DNA of 23,475 nucleotides from the NCBI GenBank assembly GCA_023091735.1, contig JALKBU010000819.1, positions 1 to 23,475 of the forward strand. The letters are read 5' to 3'. Of the stretch, positions 17,623-23,475 are shown piece after piece. Made by a program: the position numbers and the translations under genes. This DNA is from Trichomonas tenax. Taxonomy: Eukaryota > Parabasalia > Trichomonadida > Trichomonadidae. Each line of letters starts with the position of its first letter. Position 1 is the stretch's first letter. The notes beneath the pieces are model-generated. The model had not been told where the DNA came from and searched no databases. It saw nothing but the letters and a program-made list of their open reading frames with translations.

Positions 17623-18552
17623 TCATTCTAAAAGCTTACCGAGTTCTCTTGAGAGGTTACGGAGGCCATCTACAACATAGTCTTCGCACTGTTCAAGAGG
17701 TTCGCCATATTGTGCTGCAATATCTTCGATGTGGATTAAGCCTTTAGCGAAATCGAGGAACCTAAGGTCAAACTTTTCAGGGTGAGCTGCATCATATACA
17801 ACAACAACAGATCCACTGTAAATACGAAGACCGATTGTGTCGTGCAACTTTTGGAATGCTGTTGCGAGATCTTCGAGTTTTCTCCTGAATGTTGGGATCT
17901 GCTGTGGATACTTGAAGAAATCACACATGAAGCCATCGAGTTCTTCCTTTGTGCAGAAGAATCCGAAATTACGTTCAACGTAACAAAGGTCGTCATGCTG
18001 ATAATAACGTTCGTTGTTAGCACCGTGCCATATAGCAGCACGAACATGATAACAAAGTGACTGTGTTGGTTCTTTGTATAATTTTTCGTGCCTTCTTGTG
18101 GCTTTCTTCTGCGAAGAACCAACTCTCCATGATCTTAAACCGATCTTGAAATCGACTAAGCATGGCTTTTCATATCCATGAGTTAAGTCTGCTTGGAATA
18201 TCATAGCTGGTTGGCCATTTAATGGCTCAGAGGTCATCTTCGGTGTGAAGTTGATCTCAATTGGATCGCCAGATTTTAATGCTGTGTTAATTTTGCCGAA
18301 ATATCCGGTGCCGATGCACTTTGGAAGCAAGTTTGGCTTGAGAATATCGCTGCATTTGTTTGTGAAGAGGTCGTACATGAGAACCTCCTGGGGGTCAGCA
18401 ATTTTGGCAAAGTAACCTTCGGTAAAACTGAAATTTTGTGTTTCATGACCGAATCTTTTACGCTTGATATCACTGCCGATCCTAGAGTCCATGTGGAGGA
18501 CCGTCTTATCGTTGATAGAGTATGTGGTGTTGTCGTTTGGTATATTAGACAT
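17623..18552 (-). CDS. Inositol polyphosphate kinase (IPK family)
   Basis: The 309-residue protein carries the IPK family signature P-x3-D-x-K-x-G as PCLVDFKIG at 130-138, which binds the inositol phosphate and helps catalysis. The later SSLL-type motif appears as SGSVVVVYD (246-254) and the metal-binding D-F-A-K at 267-270 follows LRFLDFAKG. These are the three conserved blocks of the family (IP3 kinases, inositol polyphosphate multikinases, IP6 kinases), in the right order and spacing. The enzyme transfers phosphate from ATP to inositol phosphates, feeding IP4-IP6 and pyrophosphate signalling; which subfamily cannot be settled by eye. It is soluble, with no signal peptide or membrane segment. 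The start is supported by the initiator motif 8-13 bases upstream. Confidence 0.93.
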   Translation of the reverse strand: MSNIPNDNTTYSINDKTVLHMDSRIGSDIKRKRFGHETQNFSFTEGYFAKIADPQEVLMYDLFTNKCSDILKPNLLPKCIGTGYFGKINTALKSGDPIEINFTPKMTSEPLNGQPAMIFQADLTHGYEKPCLVDFKIGLRSWRVGSSQKKATRRHEKLYKEPTQSLCYHVRAAIWHGANNERYYQHDDLCYVERNFGFFCTKEELDGFMCDFFKYPQQIPTFRRKLEDLATAFQKLHDTIGLRIYSGSVVVVYDAAHPEKFDLRFLDFAKGLIHIEDIAAQYGEPLEQCEDYVVDGLRNLSRELGKLLE

Positions 18553-18559
18553 TAAATAA

Positions 18560-18565
18560 TAATGA
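18560..18565 (-). promoter_or_regulatory. Initiator TCATTA for the inositol polyphosphate kinase gene
   Basis: Reading on the minus strand, TTCTCATTATTATTTA lies directly before the ATG. TCATTA fits the trichomonad initiator consensus (TCA-pyrimidine-T-A/T) and its A at 18563 would give a leader of about ten bases. This is the best initiator match in the window and supports both the start codon and the trichomonad assignment. Confidence 0.6.
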
Positions 18566-20540
18566 GAAAAATTTTGCGTCTTTGTAGATCATTGTATTAT
18601 TTCTGAGCTCACTTCTCAAATATGTGGTCACCAAAAATTGTTGGATAATTATATTCTACATATCATGTCCTTTAATGATTTTCAGTCAAAGACAGCTTTT
18701 TGTGTTTTGACAATCGATAAATAATATGTATGACAATTAATAAAAGAATACATAAGTAAAAAGTTAAAATGGTCATTTTTCAAAGAATTTTAAAGTGAAA
18801 AATGAAAAGTTATTTATAAAATATAAGTAACACATTGACAGTAATATTAAACTTACATTACTCTCAAAAAAGCGACTTTTGACAGTTTTTTACAACTTAT
18901 CCAATAAAATGGTTATATACAGTATATTGCAAGTTTTTAAAACAAAAACCATTGAAACGTTTTGAGAATAAACAATTTAAATTTTTGTGAATCGTTTTAA
19001 ACATTTTGATGGGTTATAATCATGAAAAATTATTACTTAGCATTTCAATGGAATATGACTTTATGAGCGAACGATAATATCCTATAGAAAGTCAGACGAT
19101 AGACTCTCTCAATAATCGCTCGAAGTAAAATTCTCTATTTCCGTCAAATTTATACATTTTATACATTGTAATATTATATTTTCTAATCAGTTTAGTTATA
19201 TTCAAAATAGATGGTGGCAAGGATTTTGGGGAGGTCATAGGTTTAAAATAAAGCAATGTTGGTTTCAATGTAGCGTTTTTTCTTTTCATAAAACACATTT
19301 ACAAATATTTTTCTCAAATAGGAAATTTTCGAATTGTTTTCATTCAACTGAATCCGCCCTAATACAGTGAGTTTATATCAAATCTCAAATCAGAACTTTG
19401 TTTTGCTCAAAATGTGTCTATTATCATTGCAATCACGCAGCTGAGCGCAGTGCTGTCTGCGACCTGTTTCGCTCAAAAACTTGAGATTTTTGTTTAATTT
19501 CAAATTTTGTTAATCGTTAAACATCTCACTTTCTTGTAACGATCGTCTGTCACACATGAGCTAATTTCACCTCTTTTATTTGTTGATTTTACAAATTTGC
19601 AGATTTCAGATTTTCCCTTCATCCAGTAATCAGCATTATGTCAGGGCAGCAAAATATGTGAGCGTACATTTGTGGAACTCAATTTTTGGATATTATGCAT
19701 TTTTACAATGTTTCGGAATCGTCCAAAACCTTTTGGATCACTTATTTTATTGCTTTTAAAATCATTTTGTGTTGCTTTTTGGTATTGTTTTCTAGTGCCA
19801 AACAAAAAATATTTATGAATTCCTAAACCGTAATGGAATTAGATGAAATGAATCATATAATGAAAATAAGTGTCAGTACTTGTGCAATATCTTCGTTGTA
19901 ATAATGTATTCTATTAAATAACAAGTGACTTTCGTCAATCCATCCTCAATTTATGTTATATATTTTCTTGTTACAAGATAAATAGCATAATCATGTCACA
20001 GTAAAATTATGTTTTGAGTTAAATCATCCCAAAACGCAATTCTTCATAAAATAATATTAAAATTACATTAAAAATCATGTTATTTACATCTCACTTAATG
20101 ATATTTCGATTTTACTGAATCTTGTTATGGTGGGTATATGGATAATAATGTCTCAAATTGATTTAGACAAAAGGTGTAAATATGAATACTACAAAGTGTA
20201 TGTTTTAAGTCTGAAATCTTACAATCCATAGAAAAATATGAAACTTCTATAATACATGTTTTCATTTATCCAAACAATTAATCAGCAAAATTGCATATCG
20301 TGCATTTGCCGGCCTGTTATTTTACATTTTGCATAGGATTTACAATGGCAATTTAATGTGCTCTTAGTTTTTGATCATCTATTTGAATCTAAATTCTTCA
20401 AATTTAAAATGTTTAAGAAAAACTTTTCAAACGCTTCCCATCATGCTATTGAACTCATTTATTGAATGTATATAAATTTTTACAAGCTGTCATTACTTTT
20501 TTCGAACCTTAGTAGTATAGTGAGAGGGTTACTTGTCATT
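18566..20540. other. Two-kilobase intergenic stretch without a recognisable gene
   Basis: No open frame here has recognisable protein features; the longest (19092-19298 on minus, 68 codons) is basic, motif-free and probably chance. At 19440-19487 a locally GC-richer patch can fold: TGAGCG (19442-19447) pairs with CGCTCA (about 19472-19477), and a CAG/CTG pair stacks inside. TTTYGCTCAAAA occurs twice nearby. This could be part of a structured RNA, but I cannot match it to a known class. The remainder is plain AT-rich DNA. Confidence 0.4.
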
Positions 20541-20602
20541 CTAGATATAGAAGATGTTTACCAACATATATATTTATATTGTAATTCCGGACATTAATTT
20601 TT
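20541..20602 (+). repeat. Direct repeat copy 1: truncated gene end
   Basis: 20561-20602 is identical to 20911-20952, 350 bases downstream, and weaker similarity extends back to about 20541. Both copies encode a C-terminal peptide of the form YR(Y/R)(K/R)GC-PTYIFIL or close to it, then a stop, followed by the shared noncoding TTCCGGACATTAATTTTT. Copy 1 lacks the rest of the gene, so it is the 3' stub of a paralogue cut at the island's left edge. Confidence 0.7.
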
Positions 20603-20611
20603 TAAGTTTTA

Positions 20612-20627
20612 TTTTTAAAATAATTTA
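20612..20627 (+). promoter_or_regulatory. Shared upstream motif TTTTTAAAATAATTTA, copy 1
   Basis: The 16-base motif is followed by a T-rich run (TTTTTTATT) and then, 33 bases on, by the ATG of the gene relic at 20660. The identical 16-mer precedes the ORF at 21818 by 23 bases and recurs at 22683. A shared sequence at the same place before different genes suggests an island-specific promoter. AT-richness makes chance matches easier, so support is moderate. Confidence 0.45.
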
Positions 20628-20659
20628 AATTTTTTATTCGGATAAAAGAGAAAATATAT

Positions 20660-20934
20660 ATGGCTATCGTTTCGCCTGATCTTATGAAGAAATGGGGAAT
20701 TAATCAATTAAAAGTTAATGATTTTTTTAAATTAAATCTAATGAAAAAGTAATAAAAACTGATAAAATTAAAGACTCATCACCTATTAAAACAGGTAGTG
20801 GTCTAAATCCTGAATGGATTAAAGAGCAATTTAAAAATGAAGGTTGTGAATTAATAAATGAATATAAAGGATGTGAAAGTGAGCTTGTTTATAGATATAA
20901 AGGATGTATTCCAACATATATATTTATATTGTAA
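20660..20934 (+). pseudogene. Frameshifted island gene of unknown function
   Basis: The first frame begins MAIVSPDLMKKWGINQLK and stops at 20752 after 30 codons; the second frame, open from 20731 to the stop at 20932-20934, continues with KIKDSSPIKTGSGLNPEW and later EGCELINEYKG. The switch falls at a run of seven T (20722-20728). The pattern G-C-E-L-I-N-E-Y...Y-R-Y-K-G-C recalls zinc-ribbon or treble-clef segments next to homing endonucleases in large viruses, where C-x-C-G is usual; this is a loose resemblance. The last residues and the 3' flank are duplicated at 20541-20602. Either a decayed gene or a homopolymer sequencing error. Confidence 0.5.
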
Positions 20935-20952
20935 TTCCGGACATTAATTTTT
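20911..20952 (+). repeat. Direct repeat copy 2: end of the gene relic
   Basis: This 42-bp stretch is identical to 20561-20602. Here it forms the last eight codons, the stop and the 3' flank of the frameshifted gene starting at 20660. Conservation running past the stop codon shows that the duplication was at DNA level and includes the noncoding tail. Confidence 0.85.
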
Positions 20953-21010
20953 ATTCTTACGATTTAAAAACTTAATGTTAATTATTAATTTTATTTTTTA
21001 TTTTGTATAA

Positions 21011-21208
21011 ATGAGTATGACTCGTAAGGTCTCGGACAAAGTCCTTAAAACGTTTGATTTATGATCTTTAGGATTCACAGGTATGAAATTATCAAAAATA
21101 ATGAATGGTTTTGATGATGGTGAATATCCAACATATTTACAAAATATAAAAGCACTTTCTGAATTACTAAATGATTTTAAATATACAGGTCTATTAAGTA
21201 ATCAATAA
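21011..21208 (+). pseudogene. Small island gene with an in-frame stop
   Basis: A single frame reads MSMTRKVSDKVLKTFDL, a TGA at 21062-21064, then SLGFTGMKLSKIMNGFDD and on to SNQ and TAA at 21206-21208. Without the TGA it would be a 65-residue protein; the part after the stop has its own ATG (GMKL) that could start a 41-residue product. A hairpin GGAC-AAA-GTCC (21034-21044) sits in the first part. The function is unknown. The T-rich run TTTTATTTTTTATTTTG before the ATG resembles the leader of the other island ORFs. Confidence 0.45.
21034..21044. repeat. Small hairpin GGAC-AAA-GTCC
   Basis: A perfect 4-bp GC-rich stem with a three-base AAA loop, one of a set of tight hairpins in this island. 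Confidence 0.6.
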
Positions 21209-21244
21209 TGAAGTTTTTATATTCACCCCCTAAAATAGACGTGT

Positions 21245-21605
21245 CACCCCTGTTGAATCACCAACTGAAGAATTTTATAACGAACATAGACATGACGATG
21301 AATATTATAATAATGAAATAGAACAATTGGAAAAGTTAAGAGATGAAATAGATAATAGAATTAAAGAGTTAAAATATACTGAAAATGAGATAGAGGATTT
21401 AATGAATATCCCAGTCTCAGAATCAGGAACTCAAAAAATCACATGAAGAACGTTATAAATCATATTTTCAAGAATCAACACAAGATTTATTAAAAGGTGA
21501 TTTCGATGAAATATTATCGGAAGGTACAAAATTTATTAGAAATCATAAATTACAATTCATTGAAGACCTGAAAGGTCCGGGTTCTTTGAACCATAACATT
21601 TATCC
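21245..21605 (+). pseudogene. Coiled-coil island ORF broken by a frameshift
   Basis: One frame without a start codon runs to TGA at 21444-21446 and contains a charged helix (EQLEKLRDEIDNRIKELK) typical of a coiled coil. A second frame overlaps from about 21410 and continues through QELKKSHEERYKSYF and GDFDEILSEGTKF to a stop near 21616. The two parts read as one diverged protein with a shift near 21410-21425. There is no upstream ATG in frame; an upstream TAA lies near 21230. The last codons run through a double hairpin (21565-21592), so the true end may have been altered by insertion of that structure. Function unknown. Confidence 0.4.
21565..21592. repeat. Double hairpin A (GACCT-GAA-AGGTC, GGTTC-TTT-GAACC)
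   Basis: Two perfect 5-bp stems with three-base loops lie almost side by side: 21565-21577 and 21580-21592, separated by two bases. They are GC-rich in AT-rich DNA. A second pair of the same design occurs at 22732-22757. The layout resembles the double-hairpin elements described in some organelle genomes; whether it is mobile here is unknown. Confidence 0.7.
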
Positions 21606-21623
21606 ATGTATTAGTTAGTAATT

Positions 21624-21668
21624 AGAAATTCGCACTAGCCCGACTTCGTCAGGCTATTGCAAATTTCT
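21624..21668. terminator. Long hairpin D, possible 3'-end signal
   Basis: Arms of 17 bases (21624-21640 and 21652-21668) pair at 15 of 17 positions, and the apex continues as GAC-TTC-GTC. It lies between the coiled-coil relic and the next ORF and is preceded by TAGTTAGTAATTAGA, which also precedes hairpin E at 22459. In mimivirus-type giant viruses mRNAs end at such palindromes; that role here is inference. Confidence 0.6.
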
Positions 21669-21744
21669 AAAAGTGACACCATTACATGACAAACTCATGT
21701 TAAAATAACTTTACACGTCAATGATAAAATGAATGTTATAATAA

Positions 21745-21795
21745 TTTTTAAAACTTATGGCTTTATAAAATCTGATCAGTTTTTAAAATAATTTA
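21745..21795 (+). promoter_or_regulatory. Repeated upstream region including TTTTTAAAATAATTTA, copy 2
   Basis: The block TTTTTAAAACTTATGGCTTT through TTTTTAAAATAATTTA closely matches 22649-22698 over about 50 bases. Its end (21780-21795) is the exact 16-mer seen before the gene relic at 20660, and the ATG of the next ORF follows 23 bases later. It is the best candidate promoter for the ORF at 21818. Confidence 0.5.
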
Positions 21796-21817
21796 TTTTT
21801 TATTTCCTAAGTAAAGA

Positions 21818-22213
21818 ATGAGTCAGTACATTTTTTATAAAACATTTCCCGAACGTTTACAAAAGTTATTCATGAATGATGTAAAGCTGAGAAATACAAA
21901 CTATGGAAAAAGAGACGATGAACCAGAATATATAAAATTGCCGTATGATGGAAAATTTATCGCTTATGGGTCAACAGTAATGAGAGGAACCAGATTTACA
22001 TTTTATACTAAAAATTATTTCTACAGTGATTCAACAGAAGATATATATTATATTAACGTATATATGAATAAAGTAACGATATTAGAACTTGATATTCACA
22101 AACAGTATCGTTTATTCGGAGACGATGGAGTCGGTCATTACATAAAACCGTTTAATCCTTATTGTTCGTTTTATTCGTGTTCACAAAGTTATATCGATGA
22201 ATTCAATAAGTAA
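21818..22213 (+). CDS. Hypothetical island protein
   Basis: This is the only intact plus-strand gene of the island: 131 residues, starting MSQYIFYKTFPERLQKLF and ending SYIDEFNK. It is rich in Y, F, K and D, has no signal peptide or membrane segment, and contains GKFIAYGSTVMRGTRFTFYT, an alternating hydrophobic pattern suggesting beta strands. I do not recognise the family. The repeated motif upstream and the intact frame among broken neighbours suggest that it is a real gene of the element. The beta-rich pattern and the tail-collar neighbour would be compatible with a structural role, but nothing shows that directly. Confidence 0.6.
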   Translation: MSQYIFYKTFPERLQKLFMNDVKLRNTNYGKRDDEPEYIKLPYDGKFIAYGSTVMRGTRFTFYTKNYFYSDSTEDIYYINVYMNKVTILELDIHKQYRLFGDDGVGHYIKPFNPYCSFYSCSQSYIDEFNK

Positions 22214-22261
22214 TTATAATTTATTTTTCATTTCTTACAAAATCAGCGTTAATTTTTTATT

Positions 22262-22456
22262 TTAAATATATGTTGTTGTTGTAGAGCATTCTTGGTATCC
22301 ATCTGATATATGTCTTACGAAGTTACTAATCCTGTGAGAGAAGTTAGACCCAACATTACCAAAGCTATTAAACGTATCAGTTGCTCGATCCATACCAGTA
22401 TCACCACCAATATAAGACCACAGAGCATTTATCTCGTCTTGTAATGTAGTTAGTAA
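22262..22456 (-). pseudogene. 3' fragment of a fibre-like island gene
   Basis: On the minus strand the frame reads LQDEINALWSYIGGDTGM, continues through TFNSFGNVGSNF and ends STTTTYI with TAA at 22262-22264. There is no start codon before residue M in DTGM, and the frame is cut upstream by a stop next to hairpin E (22459-22505). The helix-then-glycine-rich pattern is like fibre or stem segments that precede collar domains in tail-fibre proteins, but it is too short to be certain. It lies downstream of, and on the same strand as, the collar-like gene at 22950. Confidence 0.45.
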
Positions 22457-22458
22457 TT

Positions 22459-22505
22459 AGATGTTCGCAGAACTCGTGACTTCGCCACGAGTTCTGCGAA
22501 CATCT
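22459..22505. terminator. Perfect 20-bp hairpin E followed by a T run
   Basis: 22459-22478 and 22486-22505 are perfect reverse complements (AGATGTTCGCAGAACTCGTG on the left arm) with loop ACTTCGC. Four more T follow at 22506-22509, giving the look of an intrinsic terminator in bacteria or of a palindromic transcript end in giant viruses. It shares the preceding TAGTTAGTAATTAGA and the apex GACTTCG with hairpin D, while the stems differ and still pair. Confidence 0.75.
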
Positions 22506-22525
22506 TTTTAAGTAATTACTGAAAT

Positions 22526-22572
22526 CGTAAATTATAAAAACAATAATTTATTAATACTAATTTTACGATAGA
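22526..22572. repeat. AT-rich inverted repeat after hairpin E
   Basis: ATCGTAAATTA near 22526 pairs with TAATTTTACGAT near 22561-22572 with one bulged base. It has a loop of about 23 bases. The AT content makes this weaker evidence than the neighbouring hairpins. Confidence 0.4.
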
Positions 22573-22648
22573 GTTAATTTTACAAGCTAGGGTCCCCCAT
22601 ATAGAAAATAAATTTTTGAATTGCTTACAAAATTAACGTTAAAATTAA

Positions 22649-22945
22649 TTTTGAAACTAATGACTTTATAAAATTTATTCAGTTTTTAAAATAATTTATG
22701 ACAAACTAACTAACTAATGAAAGAAAGCGAAGGGCTTCGCCCACGCCCCAAAGGGGCAAGGATTTGGGGGTAAGGAAATTTTGAAAAATAATTTTAGTGG
22801 TTATGAGAGAAAATTTATTCAGTTTTTGAAAAAAATAATTTATGACAAACTAACTAACTAACCAACTAAGAAAAGAAAGCGAAAGGAATTTATGAAGTAA
22901 GAAATTTGAAAAATAATTTTAGTGGTTATGTGAGAAAATTTACTC
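22649..22945. repeat. Direct repeats carrying the upstream motif in gene-free DNA
   Basis: 22649-22698 repeats the upstream region of the ORF at 21818. A second duplication follows: ATTCAGTTTTT, then TTTATGACAAACTAACTAAC, then AAAGAAAGCGAA, and finally AAATAATTTTAGTGGTTATG occur in the same order at about 22678-22806 and again at 22818-22930. The first copy holds a 45-base GC-rich insert (double hairpin B) which the second lacks. No ORF of note follows the motif here; ATGACAAAC is stopped at once. The stretch seems to be a duplicated regulatory region whose gene is lost. Confidence 0.6.
22732..22757. repeat. Double hairpin B (GGGC-TTC-GCCC, GCCCC-AAA-GGGGC)
   Basis: Two perfect stems, of 4 bp (22732-22742) and 5 bp (22745-22757), both with three-base loops, are separated by two bases. 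The first can also form GCGAAG/CTTCGC. The same spacing and loop size occur in double hairpin A. The element is present in one member of a direct repeat (near 22.73 kb) and absent from the other (near 22.88 kb), as expected of a recent insertion. Confidence 0.7.
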
Positions 22946-22949
22946 GGAT

Positions 22950-23438
22950 TTAATAAACCATATACCACACATAAACAGTCATGAACGGCGGCATGTAATC
23001 AGTACCTGAACCAGTGTCGGCAGTGTTTCCGTAAACTGAATGAATGTGACTTCCGGCATGATCAATGATTAAACCCGTGTTGTATTCTCTGGTATCTGAT
23101 GTAATATCATAACGTGAAATTGTTTCTTTTCCTCCATTACCACATCCGTAATAACCTCTATTACTGATTAAATGAGTATGAACTCCTGCCATTGATGTTG
23201 TACCCGAAAAGTAGTGATTGTGTGAAGGTAAATTATTTACTGAAATCTTTTTACTTCCTCCCGTTTCTCTTGATGAATTAGCGCAATATAAGAAACGATT
23301 GACTATTGGCTCCCATTCACCAAAACCAAATATTTGAGCAGAATTTACGTTATTCATTGATGTGTAAATTGAACCAACAGGATAAATTGTCATTAATAAT
23401 TCATATTTAGAATTTAATACATCCTTCTTTAAATTCAT
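22950..23438 (-). CDS. Phage tail-collar / baseplate Gp10-C-like protein
   Basis: The 162-residue protein shows the typical pattern of tail-collar and Gp10 C-terminal domains: YPVGSIYTS (19-27), FGFGEWE (37-43), RFL (48-50), GGSKK (60-64), NLPSHNH (69-75), GVHTH (85-89), HAGSHIHS (127-134), and closing MPPFMTVYVW (149-158). Three H-x-H pairs (73/75, 87/89, 131/133) are in the positions used by phage tail fibres to bind metal inside a trimer. In phages such domains cap receptor-binding fibres; in this eukaryotic setting it would be a structural or adhesion-type protein of a viral-like element. An upstream in-frame ATG is absent and a stop lies just before, so the start is plausible and the protein is a stand-alone collar domain. 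Minus-strand fragment 22262-22456 may be a related fibre piece. Confidence 0.78.
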   Translation of the reverse strand: MNLKKDVLNSKYELLMTIYPVGSIYTSMNNVNSAQIFGFGEWEPIVNRFLYCANSSRETGGSKKISVNNLPSHNHYFSGTTSMAGVHTHLISNRGYYGCGNGGKETISRYDITSDTREYNTGLIIDHAGSHIHSVYGNTADTGSGTDYMPPFMTVYVWYMVY

Positions 23439-23475
23439 TATTTCCCTATTGAATGTTTTTAATAAATTCCAAACA

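Larger units (their letters stand above)
20541..23475. mobile_element. Decayed Maverick-like or virus-like island (extends past the window)
   Basis: From about 20541 the DNA changes character. It holds closely spaced short genes on both strands, frameshifted relics, a phage-tail-collar-like protein, repeated upstream motifs and several strong hairpins, none of which occurs in the flanking genes. The left edge is set by a truncated copy of a gene end that recurs 350 bases later. Trichomonad genomes are known to carry Maverick/Polinton elements, and tail-collar domains belong to phages and large viruses, so a viral or Maverick origin is reasonable. No integrase, DNA polymerase or capsid gene is inside the window, so the class stays open. 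No terminal inverted repeat could be tested because the right end is off-window. Confidence 0.55.

Noticed and set aside
19440..19487. snRNA or other structured RNA gene
   Set aside because: Only a 6-bp stem and a short inner pair can be seen; no conserved sequence of U1-U6, SRP or RNase P RNA was recognised.
22459..22505. Bacterial rho-independent terminator, hence bacterial contamination
   Set aside because: The hairpin shares flank and apex with hairpin D within the same AT-rich island, and no bacterial gene arrangement or ribosome binding sites are seen; contamination is not excluded but is not the best explanation.

Overview
This AT-rich eukaryotic window most likely comes from a trichomonad (parabasalid) protist such as Trichomonas or Tritrichomonas. 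The pointers are very long genes without introns, initiator-like TCA motifs a few to about 30 bases before start codons, a flagellar-type dynein heavy chain, a small Rab GTPase, and intergenic DNA full of transposon debris. The species call is inference; no rRNA or other marker gene is present.

Layout. 1-519: the end of an unidentified transposon fused to the 3' part of an unrecognised ORF. 717-787 (-): tRNA-Gly(GCC). 877-2108: a short ORF with a histone-H3-like start, then a 5'-truncated relic of a non-LTR retrotransposon carrying the restriction-like endonuclease. 2109-3480: no convincing gene. 3781-4365 (+): a Rab-family GTPase. 4715-14859 (-): one dynein heavy chain gene split into two open frames (2279 and 1112 codons) by a single frameshift in the stalk. 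14860-17460: repeat DNA, including a second copy of the transposon end seen at the window start and a foldback-like element nested around a 0.5 kb inverted-repeat element. 17623-18552 (-): an inositol polyphosphate kinase. 18553-20540: about 2 kb with no gene I can support. 20541 to the window end: an island of different character, with short frameshifted ORFs, one intact unknown ORF, a phage-tail-collar-like protein, duplicated upstream motifs and many hairpins.

The three cellular genes (Rab GTPase, dynein, inositol polyphosphate kinase) are separate transcription units with no sign of an operon. The most interesting points are: (1) the dynein is recognisable from linker to C-terminus, yet AAA1, AAA2 and AAA4 have lost their P-loops and AAA3 keeps only an imperfect one, so it looks like a non-motor dynein; (2) the 20.5-23.5 kb island resembles a decayed Maverick-like or viral insertion, with a tail-collar gene, a shared upstream motif, and two families of hairpins (long stems with a common apex, and tight side-by-side double hairpins).
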